Shown: piece after piece, positions 7,329-14,570 of the stretch
Numbering within the stretch: the stretch's first letter is position 1
Layout: every line of letters begins with the position of its first letter
Origin: an uncultured Fibrobacter sp.
Lineage (GTDB): Bacteria > Fibrobacterota > Fibrobacteria > Fibrobacterales > Fibrobacteraceae
DNA length: 64,000 bases
NCBI RefSeq assembly: GCF_900316465.1
Contig: NZ_ONDD01000013.1
Location: 1-64,000, forward strand
Reading direction: 5' to 3'
Position numbers and translations under genes: made by a program
The notes under the pieces: model-generated
What the model was told of the DNA's origin: nothing
The model's input: the letters and a program-made list of their open reading frames with translations, nothing else
Database searches by the model: none

Positions 7329-8894
7329 ATGAATTCTTTTGCATGTTGCTTTAAAGGAATGATGCTTGTTTTGTTGTCGTTTCTTTTTGTTGCTTGTGGC
7401 GACAACGGCTCGAGCTCGGGAGCAGAAGATGAAATTCCCTTTTCGAACGAGATCGCTTCGAGCAGTTCGTACCAACTGCTCCTATCTTCTGCAGATGCAG
7501 AAGGGGAGTCGTCGTCGAGTGAAATGCAGACTGAACCGTCCAGCAGCAGCTTTGTGAAAACCTGGGATTACTTGAATCCCGAAATTTCTTACGAGGAGAT
7601 TGTCGATAAGCGCGACAGCCAGGTCTACAAGATTGTGAAAATCGGCAATCAGTGGTGGATGGCAGAAAACTTGAATTACCGCTATCTGGAGCCCAACTAT
7701 AAAGTCGATTCGAGCAGTTTCTGCTACAACGATTCCATCCAGTATTGCGAAAAGTATGGTCGTCTGTACCTGTGGAGCGCTGCGGTTGATGGTGCGGGGC
7801 TGTTTTCCGACAACGCTAAGGGATGTGGCTACGGGGAGCATTGTGAACCGATTTTACCAGTGCGGGGAGCCTGTCCCGAAGGCTGGCATTTGCCCGATTG
7901 GGACGATTGGAGTGAATTGTTCGATTTTGTGGGAGGACAGGGCGCTGCTTCTAAGGCTCTAAAATCGAAGATGGGCTGGAAGGATGGTGCTAATGGTCCT
8001 GACGCTTATGGCATGGCTCTGTTTCCGGCCGGTGTCCGGAGCATGGTGGATTTTGGCATGTATTCATGTTTGGACTGTTATGTTGAATTTTGGGTATCCT
8101 CGTATAAAGACGATTATATGTCACAAAGTTTGAGTTTTGGCAAGGAAGGACTAGGTTTTGGTCAGGGAACACAGGATTATGCCCATTCGGTCCGCTGCAT
8201 CAAGGATTTTGATGCGACTGATATTGCCTCTTCCTCGTCGGTTTCGAGTAGCTCAAATGATGCACCGGAATCGTCCTCGTCCCATGAAGAATCGTCTTCT
8301 TCTCGCAATAATGAGAGGACTTATACGGATTCCCGCGATGGTCAGGTTTACAGGGCGGTGAAGATTGGTGAGATGGAATGGATGGCACAGAACTTGAACT
8401 ACGAAACGGAAAACAGCTATTGTGCCTATACCTCTCCCGATAGCTGCGCCAAGTACGGTCGCTATTATAAATGGGCAGATGCCGTTGGCAAAACTGAAGA
8501 AGAATGCGGTGAAGGCCACGAGTGCGGACTCGTTAACTACGACTATGCTGAGGGAATTTGTCCTACCGGTTGGCATCTTCCGTCGCAAAAGGAATGGTAC
8601 GCCCTTATGGATGCTATTGACGGTCAAAAACCAACGACGACGAAAATGCTGAAGGCGAAAGATGGTTGGTCTGATGGGGCCGAAGGTACCGACGATTACG
8701 GCTTTTCTGCTTACCCCGGTGGATTATGGTATGGTGATGACGACTTTTTCTATGAAAAAAGTGCCTATTTCTGGGTGTCTACGGAGTACTCCGCTGATTT
8801 GGCAATTTCTGCGAGAATTGAAGAAGACAACACCATTTGGGTTCCGCCCGAGTATAAGCATTTTGGGATGAATGTCCGCTGCATCAGGAATTAG
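7329..8894 (+). CDS. Lipoprotein with two FISUMP domains
   Basis: 521 residues from ATG 7329, chosen over the in-frame GTG at 7299 because GGGAGG stands just upstream and a lipoprotein signal follows directly (SFLFVACG lipobox). After a Ser-rich stretch, domain 1 (about 88-295) and domain 2 (about 331-521) share the FISUMP pattern: DSQVYKIVKIGNQWWMAENL / DGQVYRAVKIGEMEWMAQNL, then YCEKYGRLYLW / SCAKYGRYYKW, then CPEGWHLPDWDDW / CPTGWHLPSQKEW, ending SVRCIKD / NVRCIRN. A serine linker separates them. FISUMP proteins are abundant in Fibrobacter; their ligand is unknown to me. Lipid-anchored, probably in the outer membrane. Confidence 0.88.
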   Translation: MNSFACCFKGMMLVLLSFLFVACGDNGSSSGAEDEIPFSNEIASSSSYQLLLSSADAEGESSSSEMQTEPSSSSFVKTWDYLNPEISYEEIVDKRDSQVYKIVKIGNQWWMAENLNYRYLEPNYKVDSSSFCYNDSIQYCEKYGRLYLWSAAVDGAGLFSDNAKGCGYGEHCEPILPVRGACPEGWHLPDWDDWSELFDFVGGQGAASKALKSKMGWKDGANGPDAYGMALFPAGVRSMVDFGMYSCLDCYVEFWVSSYKDDYMSQSLSFGKEGLGFGQGTQDYAHSVRCIKDFDATDIASSSSVSSSSNDAPESSSSHEESSSSRNNERTYTDSRDGQVYRAVKIGEMEWMAQNLNYETENSYCAYTSPDSCAKYGRYYKWADAVGKTEEECGEGHECGLVNYDYAEGICPTGWHLPSQKEWYALMDAIDGQKPTTTKMLKAKDGWSDGAEGTDDYGFSAYPGGLWYGDDDFFYEKSAYFWVSTEYSADLAISARIEEDNTIWVPPEYKHFGMNVRCIRN

Positions 8895-8897
8895 TCT

Positions 8898-10139
8898 ATG
8901 AAGCTTTCATCCCGACTCCCCAAAGATCTGTCTCCATCGCCGTTCTTTGCTGAACTGGAACGCGCGAAGGCGTGTGCGAAAAAGGATGCTGCCGAGGGCG
9001 GTCTTTCGTTCATCGACATGACGGTTTCTTCGCCTGTGAAGGCGGGGCTGCCGATTGATTTGGACGCGGTGGTGGAGTCGGCTCGAAATGGCTTCGGTTG
9101 CTGGAATCCGGACGCGGCTGGCTGGAAGTCGGCACGCGAAGCGGTGGTGGAATATTACCGTGAGCGCGGTGGTAACTTTACCGCAGGCCAGATTATTCTG
9201 ACCGCAAGTACCAGCGAAGCTTACTCTGTTTTGTTCAAGACTTTCTGCGATCCGGGCGACGTGATTCTGACGCCGATGCCGGGATATCCGCTCTTGGACA
9301 CTCTTGCGCAGTTGGAACATTTGGAATGTGCTCCGTATTTTCTGCAACTGAAGCGAGAGAAGTCTTCTTTTAGATTCGTTCTTGATTCCGACAGTTTGCT
9401 GGCTGCTCCGGAAAAGGCGAAGATTTTGCTGCTGGTTTCGCCGCATAACCCGACGGGTCATTGCGTTTCTCGCGAAGAATGGAATGTGGCGGTTCGCTTC
9501 TGCGAAGAAAACGACATGATTCTCGTGGTCGATGAAGTCTTCGGCGATTACGGCTTTTCGAACAAGGCCCAGCGCAGTTGGAAGTACGTTTTAGGCGAGG
9601 AACATCTCTGGGATGCTGGCGGTAACGACTTGATCAACCTTCCTGAAAACGGTCCCAAGTGCCCGATATTCTGGCTGAACGGCTTAAGCAAGGCCGTAGG
9701 CTCGCCGCAGCTCAAGCTCGGATGGATGGCCTTCTACGCCCCGCGTGAACGATTCGAAGAAATCCGCGCGGCTCTCGAATTTGTAGAAGACGCTTACTTG
9801 AGCGTGTCCGCTCCGGCGCAGGCTCTCGGCATGTCGCTGTTGCCCAAGGCCGCGGTCTACGAAGCTCAAGTCAAGGAACGCCTGCTTGCCAACTGGCAGA
9901 CGCTCCGCGAAGCGTTCCCGGCCAAGTACTGCCCCGAGGTTTTGGGCGGCTGGTATGCGGTCGTGCGCCTCGGCGAAGACGACGAGGAACTCACGCTTCG
10001 CCTGCTCAAAGAAAAGCATGTGCTGGTGCAGCCCGGATTCTTCTTCGATTTCGACGAAGACGGTTGGGTGGTGATTAGCTTGCTGCAAGAACCCGCAACT
10101 TTCAAGGAAGCGGTGCAGCGAATGAAAGAACTGCAATAG
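8898..10139 (+). CDS. PLP-dependent aminotransferase, class I/II
   Basis: 413 residues, starting 3 nt after the FISUMP gene stop. Fold-type I motifs are present: YPLLDTL near the substrate site, SPHNPTGH, the cofactor-binding VVDEVFGDY, and the Schiff-base lysine in WLNGLSKAVGSPQLKLGW. It should transfer an amino group between an amino acid and a 2-oxo acid, similar to aspartate or aromatic aminotransferases or MalY-like lyases. The sequence alone does not fix the substrate. Its neighbours do not form an obvious pathway with it. Confidence 0.8.
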   Translation: MKLSSRLPKDLSPSPFFAELERAKACAKKDAAEGGLSFIDMTVSSPVKAGLPIDLDAVVESARNGFGCWNPDAAGWKSAREAVVEYYRERGGNFTAGQIILTASTSEAYSVLFKTFCDPGDVILTPMPGYPLLDTLAQLEHLECAPYFLQLKREKSSFRFVLDSDSLLAAPEKAKILLLVSPHNPTGHCVSREEWNVAVRFCEENDMILVVDEVFGDYGFSNKAQRSWKYVLGEEHLWDAGGNDLINLPENGPKCPIFWLNGLSKAVGSPQLKLGWMAFYAPRERFEEIRAALEFVEDAYLSVSAPAQALGMSLLPKAAVYEAQVKERLLANWQTLREAFPAKYCPEVLGGWYAVVRLGEDDEELTLRLLKEKHVLVQPGFFFDFDEDGWVVISLLQEPATFKEAVQRMKELQ

Positions 10140-10151
10140 CTGACTTTAGGG

Positions 10152-11291
10152 CTACAGGTGGGCCTTTAGCTTTTCGATAATTTCAGTAACATCGGTGAAG
10201 GCGCAGACCGGCAAACTGATGACCTTCCTTGAAACCTTAACCGAATTCGGATCAGGGTGGTCTTCTTCGAGCCAAATAATGCCACCTAGTGGTTCCTTGA
10301 GATATTGTCTAAAGCAATACTGATACCGCAGGGCGCTGGGGTAGTGGATGCAGTAGGGAATCTCTGCTGCTTTCAGTTTCTGAATAAAACCTTCGCGATT
10401 CTCGGCCAAAACCGTATACTGGGCGTAGGTGCACTTGCATCCATTTTCGATTTTTTGTGGAACAATCTTTTCGCCGGCGGCTGCAGTGCGGTTGTATTCG
10501 GCGAAAAAGGCGTCGTACTTGGCCGCGTTTTGGCGCCTGACCCCAAGTTCTTCATCCAAGTGCCTGAGCTTGACTCTGAGAACTGCCGCCTGCAGTGCGT
10601 CAAGCCTGCTGTTCATGCCGGCAATTTCGTGCTGGTAGCGCCCGGCGCTTCCGTGGTTTGCAATCATGCGGATCTTTTGGGCGTAATCTTCGTTCGCGGT
10701 AAAGAGTGCTCCGCCGTCCCCGTAGCAGCCGAGGGGCTTGCTCGGGTAAAAGCTGGTAATGGCGATGTCTCCGAAGGTGCATGCCATCTGGTTTGTCCTG
10801 GCCCCGAATGCCTGTGCGCTGTCCTCGATAATCCAGAGCTTGTGTTCCGTTGCGATTTCGCGCAATTCCTTAAAAGGGGCGCACTGGCCGAACAGGTTTA
10901 CTGCGATGATGCCCTTGGTGCGCGGTCCAATCAGTTCTTTGACGCTTTTAGGGGCAATTTGCAGGGTTTCTCGGTCAATATCGGCAAATTTGGGAATGCC
11001 GCCGAGAAGGGCGACGCATTCTGCAGGGGCGATAAAGGTAAAGTCGGGGACAATCACCTCGTCACCAGGGTGTAAGTCCATGGTCATCAGGGCGATAGTG
11101 AGGGCGTCTGTGCCGCTTGCGCAGGTAATCGAGTGGGTGTTTCCGCCCAAATACTCCGAAAGTTCCTTTTCGAGAGCTGCTACCTGGGGGCCTCCTATGT
11201 AACAACCGCTGTCCAATACCTCTCGTTCGGCTTTTTCCAGTTCAAAACGGTATTTTTCGCGTTGTGCAGTTAAATTTACAAAGGAAATCAT
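10152..11291 (-). CDS. DegT/DnrJ/EryC1/StrS sugar aminotransferase
   Basis: 379 residues, convergent with the preceding gene (12-nt gap). Motifs of sugar-nucleotide 3- or 4-aminotransferases are present: SGTDALTIAL, GDEVIVPDFTFIAPAE, IIEDSAQAFGA, and SFYPSKPLGCYGDGGAL with the PLP lysine. These enzymes aminate keto-sugars on UDP or dTDP for lipopolysaccharide, capsule or glycan synthesis. A WbpE- or WecE-like role is plausible, but no sugar dehydratase or glycosyltransferase lies next to it, so the exact sugar is unknown. The start ATG follows a TATCTTTG box by 5 nt. Confidence 0.85.
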   Translation of the reverse strand: MISFVNLTAQREKYRFELEKAEREVLDSGCYIGGPQVAALEKELSEYLGGNTHSITCASGTDALTIALMTMDLHPGDEVIVPDFTFIAPAECVALLGGIPKFADIDRETLQIAPKSVKELIGPRTKGIIAVNLFGQCAPFKELREIATEHKLWIIEDSAQAFGARTNQMACTFGDIAITSFYPSKPLGCYGDGGALFTANEDYAQKIRMIANHGSAGRYQHEIAGMNSRLDALQAAVLRVKLRHLDEELGVRRQNAAKYDAFFAEYNRTAAAGEKIVPQKIENGCKCTYAQYTVLAENREGFIQKLKAAEIPYCIHYPSALRYQYCFRQYLKEPLGGIIWLEEDHPDPNSVKVSRKVISLPVCAFTDVTEIIEKLKAHL

Positions 11292-11296
11292 GCGCC

Positions 11297-11304
11297 CAAA
11301 GATA
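11297..11304 (-). promoter_or_regulatory. -10 box of the sugar aminotransferase gene
   Basis: Reverse strand TATCTTTG, an exact TAnnTTTG, lies 5 nt before the ATG at 11291 with no Shine-Dalgarno sequence, implying a leaderless mRNA. Confidence 0.55.
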
Positions 11305-11344
11305 TAAATTTTTGCCCACCCCTTGAAAAATTTCCAATATTTAC

Positions 11345-11352
11345 TAACTTTG
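11345..11352 (+). promoter_or_regulatory. -10 box of rpsT
   Basis: TAACTTTG fits TAnnTTTG exactly. The start codon is 41 nt further on and has its own GGAG site, so here the same box serves a transcript with a normal leader. Confidence 0.5.
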
Positions 11353-11393
11353 AACCAACATTTTTAAGTAGGTTTTCACCCGGAGATAATAAG

Positions 11394-11654
11394 GTGCCTC
11401 AACACAAATCTTGCAAAAAGCGTCTGCTTCAGGCCGAAAAGGCCAATGCCATGAACCGTTCTACCCGTTCCGCTATCCGCACCGCCCTCAAGGCTGTCCG
11501 TAGCGCAACTTCTAAGGAAGAAGCCCTCAAGGCCATGCCGGCTCTGTTCAGCATGCTCGACAAGGCTGCTGCCAAGGGTCGTGCCGGTTTCTGCGCTAAC
11601 CGCGTCGCTAACTACAAGGCCAAGGCCGCTAAGGTCGTTAACGGTCTCGCCTAA
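11394..11654 (+). CDS. rpsT: 30S ribosomal protein S20
   Basis: 86 residues from a GTG start, with GGAG (11382-11385) upstream. The sequence is basic and alanine-rich and helical throughout (KSCKKRLLQAEKANAMNRS, then RSAIRTALKAV, ending NYKAKAAKVVNGLA), as in the S20 family, which binds the 5' domain of 16S rRNA early in 30S assembly. Length is normal for the family. It forms its own transcription unit. Confidence 0.93.
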   Translation: MPQHKSCKKRLLQAEKANAMNRSTRSAIRTALKAVRSATSKEEALKAMPALFSMLDKAAAKGRAGFCANRVANYKAKAAKVVNGLA

Positions 11655-11735
11655 TTAATCGCTAAGTCGATTTAGTGCGAATTTGAATAAGCCGATACAC
11701 TGTGTGTGTCGGCTGTTCGTGTATATTCAATTTTC

Positions 11736-11743
11736 TATATTTG
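11736..11743 (+). promoter_or_regulatory. -10 box of the MscS-type channel gene
   Basis: TATATTTG, an exact TAnnTTTG, ends 6 nt before the ATG at 11750. No ribosome binding site lies in between, so the mRNA is probably leaderless. Confidence 0.6.
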
Positions 11744-11749
11744 TCCATA

Positions 11750-12583
11750 ATGGATTCGATTAGGCTTTTTCTTGAAACCCGTTTTGGCGGAATCCTGGAT
11801 CATTCCGTGATTCAACGCCTGTTTATCGCGATGCTGCTTTTGGTGGCGGCGCGTCTTCTTTTGATTTTCTTGAAGCATGTCATTAGCCATGCCGAAAACC
11901 GTGGGCTTGATTCCTCGGCTAAACCGCTGGTTTATTCGCTATTCTCGTACTGCATCTACATCGTTACTTTGTTGTTAGTGCTGCATGTGCTGGGCGTGAA
12001 TACCGCAGGCATTGTGGCTCTGGTGGGCGCGGCGAGCTTGGCCGTGGGCCTCGCTTTGAAAGATGCCTTGGCGAACATTGCTTCGGGCTTGCTTTTGTTG
12101 TTCCTTCGCCCCTTTAAGGCCGGTGACTACATTGAATGCGGCAACATCAAGGGAAACATCATTGGAATTGGGCTTTTCAATACCACGCTCCGCACGCTGG
12201 ACGGTTTATACGTTTCTTCGCCGAATACCTCGCTGTGGGGCCAACCGATTGTGAACTTTAGCAAGAATCCGCTCCGCAGGCTTGAAATTACGGTTGGGAT
12301 TGACTACGGCGATTCCCCGGAAAAGGCACTCGACATCATGCGCGACGTGGTGGCGGGCGAGCCCCTGTTCATGCGCAAGCCGGAACCCCAGTTCTTTGTT
12401 TCGGGCCTCGAAGATAGCGCCGTGAACGTGACTTTTAGGGCCTGGACCCGTACTCAGGATTATTTTAACTTGCGCTGGAAATATACCGCCGAAATCAAGA
12501 AACGCTTTGTTGAAGAAAAAATTACAATTCCTTTCCCGCAGCGTGTTGTCCATTTCGTGGATCGCCCCCAAGGCCCAGTTTAA
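11750..12583 (+). CDS. Small-conductance mechanosensitive channel (MscS family)
   Basis: 277 residues from ATG 11750, preferred over an upstream in-frame start because a TATATTTG box ends 6 nt before it. Three transmembrane segments are visible (about 15-40, 55-80, 85-105). The pore helix carries the family signature VGAASLAVGLALKDALANIASG, shown here in part as AASLAVGLALKDALANI. It continues into FLRPFKAGDYIECG and the beta domain with TTLRTLDGLYVSSPNT and IVNFSKNPLRR. The channel opens on membrane tension to release solutes in osmotic downshock. It is close to the minimal MscS length. Monocistronic. Confidence 0.9.
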   Translation: MDSIRLFLETRFGGILDHSVIQRLFIAMLLLVAARLLLIFLKHVISHAENRGLDSSAKPLVYSLFSYCIYIVTLLLVLHVLGVNTAGIVALVGAASLAVGLALKDALANIASGLLLLFLRPFKAGDYIECGNIKGNIIGIGLFNTTLRTLDGLYVSSPNTSLWGQPIVNFSKNPLRRLEITVGIDYGDSPEKALDIMRDVVAGEPLFMRKPEPQFFVSGLEDSAVNVTFRAWTRTQDYFNLRWKYTAEIKKRFVEEKITIPFPQRVVHFVDRPQGPV

Positions 12584-12646
12584 CTGGTATTCTCGGTTAG
12601 AATGCTAAAAAAGCATAAATTATGGTCTACGAAATTATTTTTTTAT

Positions 12647-12654
12647 TAGATTTG
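12647..12654 (+). promoter_or_regulatory. -10 box of the mgl operon
   Basis: TAGATTTG matches TAnnTTTG; the mglA ATG lies 24 nt downstream of it and is preceded by AAGGATG. A single promoter here could drive mglA through the Omp85-like gene at 18841, since no later gap in that run exceeds 22 nt. Confidence 0.5.
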
Positions 12655-12678
12655 AGATAGAAATATCAAGGATGTGTA

Positions 12679-13644
12679 ATGTCTTCGATAAATTTTGCTA
12701 CACGAGAAATTAGTTGTAAAGTCGTTTACTACGGACCAGGCCTTAGTGGAAAGACCACCAATTTGCAGGTGATCCACCAGAAGATGCCTCAGGACAAGCG
12801 CACCGACATGGTGTCCCTTGCTACTGAAGGTGACCGTACGCTCTTTTTTGACTTTTTGCCGCTGAACTTGGGGGATATCAAGGGGTTCAAAACTAGATTC
12901 CAGCTTTATACGGTTCCCGGTCAGGTCTATTATAACAGTACCCGTAAGCTTGTGCTTCGTGGTGTAGATGGCATTGTCTTTGTGGCGGATTCCCAGAGAT
13001 CCCGTCAGGCCGAAAACCTGGAAAGTTTGCAGAACCTGCGCCAGAACTTGCAAGACTACGGCATGGATCTGGACGATATGCCTTTTGTGCTCCAGTACAA
13101 CAAGCGCGATATGGACAACGTGTTCACGCTTGATGAACTGAATGCGGAACTTAACCCGCGCAATGTGCCTTTCTTCCCGGCAACCGCCCATAACGGTAAG
13201 GGTGTGGTCACGACCCTTAAGACGATTGCCATGCTCGTGATTGAAAAGTTTAACGTCAAGCAGGGATTCCTCCGCCAGGCGGCAGCCAATGTCGGTAATA
13301 CCGGCGTTCACGATGTGTCGCTCACCAAGGAAGGTGTCTCTGTCAAGGCTGCTCAGCCTGCAGCTCCGGCTCAGCCTGCTGCTGCTCCTGCTGCACCTGC
13401 TCAGCCGGCATCTCCGTTCCGCATGCCTTCGTTTGCGGCAAAACCGCCTTCAGCGGCTCCTGCCCAACCTTCGACTGCCGGCGCCGGTCTGTTCCAAAAG
13501 GGAGCGACATCCTCGCCGTTTGGTCGTCCGCGTGCAGCAACCACCGTACCCCGTATGCCGACTTTCGGTCGCGATGTGGCCAAACCCGCAGCCGATGCCG
13601 ATGACGAAATTGAATTGCGTCCGTACGTACCTAAGAAGAAGTAA
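12679..13644 (+). CDS. mglA: MglA-type polarity GTPase with a disordered tail
   Basis: 321 residues. Residues 1-198 match MglA, the Ras-like GTPase that sets cell polarity and drives motility in Myxococcus: P-loop GPGLSGKTT (19-27), TLFFDFLPL, switch motif TVPGQ (78-82), VDGIVFVADSQ, and NKRD (141-144). It should bind GTP at a cell pole and recruit effectors. The remaining 120 residues are unusual: a Pro/Ala-rich low-complexity stretch (AAQPAAPAQPAAAPAAPAQP) ending in an acidic-basic tip (DDEIELRPYVPKKK). Typical MglA proteins are about 195 residues. The partner MglB follows after 17 nt, the reverse of the usual mglB-mglA order. Confidence 0.92.
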   Translation: MSSINFATREISCKVVYYGPGLSGKTTNLQVIHQKMPQDKRTDMVSLATEGDRTLFFDFLPLNLGDIKGFKTRFQLYTVPGQVYYNSTRKLVLRGVDGIVFVADSQRSRQAENLESLQNLRQNLQDYGMDLDDMPFVLQYNKRDMDNVFTLDELNAELNPRNVPFFPATAHNGKGVVTTLKTIAMLVIEKFNVKQGFLRQAAANVGNTGVHDVSLTKEGVSVKAAQPAAPAQPAAAPAAPAQPASPFRMPSFAAKPPSAAPAQPSTAGAGLFQKGATSSPFGRPRAATTVPRMPTFGRDVAKPAADADDEIELRPYVPKKK

Positions 13645-13661
13645 TTTAACGAAGGTGCATA

Positions 13662-14081
13662 ATGAGCGATTTTACCATTTATTCTGATGATGCCGCCAAG
13701 GTCCAGCGTTTAATGACTGCCTACCAGGCGAGTGTCAAGGCCGAATATATTGTTCTTTGCCATCGTGACGGATCGATTATTGCTGAAGTTGGCTCTTTGG
13801 GTATCGATGCTACTCCGCTTGCCGTGCTTAGCACCGCTTCGTTCGACTCTGCCCGCCAGGTGGGTATGATGCTCGGTGGCGAAAACTTCCAGGCTGTGTC
13901 TTTCTCGGGTGAAAACCGTTCCATCTACATTGCTCCTGTAGACCAGGCGCTCTTGTTGGTGCAGATTTTCCCGGGCTCCAAGCTTCCGAACCGTATCGAA
14001 GACTTTAACCGCCTGTTGGTCGAAAAACTGGTCGACGCTGTTCCTGCCTTTACGCAGAACACCAGCCGTCTGGTTCGTTAA
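13662..14081 (+). CDS. mglB: MglB-type Roadblock/LC7 GAP protein
   Basis: 139 residues with a Roadblock/LC7 fold: YIVLCHRDGSIIAEVGS, then a helix AVLSTASFDSARQVGMML, then FQAVSFSGENRSIYIAPVD and LLLVQIFP. MglB acts as the GTPase-activating partner of MglA and excludes MglA-GTP from the lagging pole. Its place directly after mglA, with 17 nt between them, supports the assignment more than sequence alone. Length is close to the Myxococcus protein. Confidence 0.85.
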   Translation: MSDFTIYSDDAAKVQRLMTAYQASVKAEYIVLCHRDGSIIAEVGSLGIDATPLAVLSTASFDSARQVGMMLGGENFQAVSFSGENRSIYIAPVDQALLLVQIFPGSKLPNRIEDFNRLLVEKLVDAVPAFTQNTSRLVR

Positions 14082-14103
14082 ACATTTGATCTAGGACTGC
14101 CTT

Positions 14104-14565
14104 GTGACAAAACTTCCTCCGCTTCGCAACTTGCGGAAAACGACGATTGTCGTGATGGTGGTCTTTCTTGGATTTTTGATTCACCGAATCGTGGTTGCCT
14201 TGCATGGCGCCGAAACCATTTGGAATTCTGCCGATACAGAACTTTCCATGGCGCAAAGCGTTGTCTGCAGCCATATTGTGAACGGATCCCCGTTCGGTGT
14301 GGATAGCGTATTCGAAGAGGGAATGCGCCTTTATTATTACTCCACGGTATCGTCGGCGTTGCAACTTGGTGATGACACCTTGATGCACATTTGGTTTAAC
14401 GGAGCCGACACGGTACAAAAGCTTGCATGCGATATGACGCAAGATGTGTGCCTTACGACGATTGTGCCGAATCTTTTGAAACCGGGCGAGTGGAGTGTGG
14501 ACTTGGTGGCTGGGCGCAAATTGCTTTCGACCCGCCAGTTTATCGTAGAACCTAGCGAAAGGTAA
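14104..14565 (+). CDS. DUF2914-like membrane-anchored protein
   Basis: 153 residues from a GTG start, 22 nt after mglB. One N-terminal transmembrane helix (about 13-33, TTIVVMVVFLGFLIHRIVVAL) anchors a periplasmic domain. That domain has the DUF2914 pattern: an opening AQSVVCSHIVNG, then GMRLYYYSTVSSA, then HIWFNGAD, then KPGEWSVDLVAGRKLL. The domain has a beta-sandwich character and is of unknown function in other proteins. Its position between the Mgl pair and two outer-membrane proteins makes it a candidate link between the inner and outer membranes; this is inference. Confidence 0.65.
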   Translation: MTKLPPLRNLRKTTIVVMVVFLGFLIHRIVVALHGAETIWNSADTELSMAQSVVCSHIVNGSPFGVDSVFEEGMRLYYYSTVSSALQLGDDTLMHIWFNGADTVQKLACDMTQDVCLTTIVPNLLKPGEWSVDLVAGRKLLSTRQFIVEPSER

Positions 14566-14570
14566 GCCCC

